A DNA stretch of 64,000 nucleotides from Parus major (lineage: Eukaryota > Chordata > Aves > Passeriformes > Paridae): the NCBI RefSeq assembly GCF_001522545.3, contig NC_031770.1:94860075-94924074 (forward strand), read 5' to 3'. Positions 62,624-64,000 of the stretch are shown here, in pieces; positions within the stretch are counted from its first letter, which is position 1, and each line of letters begins with the position of its first letter. Made by a program: the position numbers and the translations under genes. The notes beneath the pieces were generated by a model. The model worked only from the letters and a program-made list of their open reading frames with translations. It did not search any database and had not been told where the DNA came from.

Positions 62624-64000
62624 TTATATTGGAGCTTTCATCCTGCTAGATTGCTGAATGCTTACAATTACATGCATACCAGAAGACACTGATGCAGCAA
62701 TCTCTTTGGAAGGATAGAGCTGGCAGCAGCAGATGAGACAGGACCTTTAGAGCTTAGGACAGTATAGCCAACCCCTAGACTAAGCCAACAGCTTAGTATC
62801 CTTGACTTCACATAAAGCAAAATATCTTAGTTTTAAGATAATATCAGAAGTCCTGAAGTCTATAAACTTAATCTCATTTGTAAACATAAATGACAGAGAT
62901 CAGTCCTGCATGGAGATGAAGAGTATTTCTATTAAAAATACCACCACTGAGGTAGTTTGAAAGAAACAGAAGAAAATTTAGGTAGACAAATAATCTCTTT
63001 TGGATGCCTAAAAATATAATTAAATAAGCAATTCAATTATTACTATGTTTTTTTTCCAGAAGGAAGAGTATTGGAGGAGATAGATAGAGAATGGAGGGGA
63101 ATGGTTCAGAGAAAGTTGATTTTCATCCAAAATAAAATTGGAACAGGTCCCAGCCAAGTGACTGGTCTGATTTCTATTCAGTTTTGCCAGCCCAAGTGGG
63201 TCCCAGTATCACTATTATGTTCAGTATCATGTGATTACTCTCATTGAGAGAACACAGTTTACATGCTAAAAGCTGATGGTATGAAGCCTTTAGCATACAC
63301 CTGCTTTTTTTGGAAACATTTCAAACATTTCTTTTGGTGTGGGGGAGTAGTGAAGTGAAGTCCTGTTTAAAAGAAAAGCCTCTTTGGGGAAATGTTGTTC
63401 TTGTGACTTGAAAAGCTTAGTTTTGATTTATTCAGCAGAAACTTCTCCTCATATAAGGCTGTTCCCAGCTTTCTCTTCTTCAATACAGATGTCAGTCCCA
63501 AACACTACAAATAACCTTTGAAGTGAGAAACTAGAGATCCTTAACAATTGCAATTTGGAATTTATTTTTTATAAAATCTTGTTATAATCTTGATGCCAGA
63601 TTTTCAAGAGAGCTTAGCTCCTATCTAATAATAAGTGAAGAGTTCAAAAGCTACCAGCTGCAATTGCTGGAGTTTTGTAAATCAATCAAAGATGGTGACA
63701 GTTGTAGCTATCAGGATCTGTAAAAAAAATAGGCCAAAATTTATGAAGAGCCTGGGAAAAATGCTTTTTCCATGGGGATAAATTCTCTCCATCTGACTTC
63801 AAGTTGGATTTTAGAGAATTTTAGAATGACCATGATAATTGTTTGTTGTTGAGTTCTCCAGCTGTTCATGCAGGTGTATTCCTAGCTAAATACAAGGAAA
63901 TCTTATACTAAATGTTCTTACTCTAAGTTGCTACTAGGAGAGCAAGAGAGGGTAATGGCTATCATAAAAAAAAGTTAGAAGAAATTATAAAGAAAGGAAA

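Larger units (their letters stand above)
60410..64000. other. Non-coding DNA at right end of window
   Basis: Apart from the possible ERV-L remnant, I see no gene. A GC-richer patch lies at 61480-61760 with a 114-codon plus-strand ORF (61478-61822) that has no recognisable domain. An ATT/AAT compound microsatellite lies at 62550-62623. Confidence 0.5.

Noticed and set aside
1..64000. CRISPR array, tRNA, rRNA, prophage or operon
   Set aside because: No regularly spaced direct repeats, no cloverleaf with A and B boxes, and no closely packed ORFs with ribosome binding sites were seen.

Overview
The window reads as bird nuclear DNA. It is AT-rich and almost devoid of coding sequence. Its recognisable repeats are CR1 LINE fragments with avian-type 3' ends and ERV-L/ERV-K-like LTRs of kinds common in birds. 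No bacterial, viral or organellar gene organisation is visible.

The only host gene I can support is MYT1L (myelin transcription factor 1 like), on the minus strand at the left edge. Three consecutive coding exons are visible: 4456-4402 (initiator ATG), 4220-4187 (a 34-nt exon) and 3882-3820 (first half of the first CCHHC zinc finger). They join in frame into 50 complete codons. Each boundary has AG/GT splice dinucleotides, and the joined peptide matches the MYT1L N-terminus as I remember it. The gene continues leftward out of the window. Everything to the right of 4456 lies 5' of the start codon. I infer it is mostly one or more long introns between MYT1L 5'-untranslated exons, but I could not find such an exon or a promoter.

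From 4.5 to 64 kb the sequence is non-coding and carries transposon remnants. CR1 fragments lie at 7.8, 9.3 (weak), 10.4, 11.9, 18.9, 23.4, 42.0-43.1, 45.9-46.6, 48.5, 51.1 and 53.6-56.9 kb. All read on the plus strand, antisense to MYT1L. The 53.6-56.9 kb copy is the longest (endonuclease, reverse transcriptase and 3' end) and is split by a ~0.5 kb solo LTR with a 6-bp target duplication. Other LTRs are at 37.3-37.7 kb (tentative), 58.0-58.5 kb, and a pair of one ERV-L family in opposite orientations (32.06-32.29 kb plus; 59.89-60.41 kb minus). Simple repeats include (AAAAC)n, an AT tract, poly-A runs and an ATT/AAT compound repeat at 62.55 kb.

No operon, CRISPR array, tRNA or rRNA is present. 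I found no convincing new biological system. The points worth a second look are the MYT1L 5' architecture, the one-sided CR1 orientation, the nested LTR, a perfect 13-bp-arm hairpin at 25.4 kb, and an unexplained ORF with a signal-peptide-like start at 50.8 kb.
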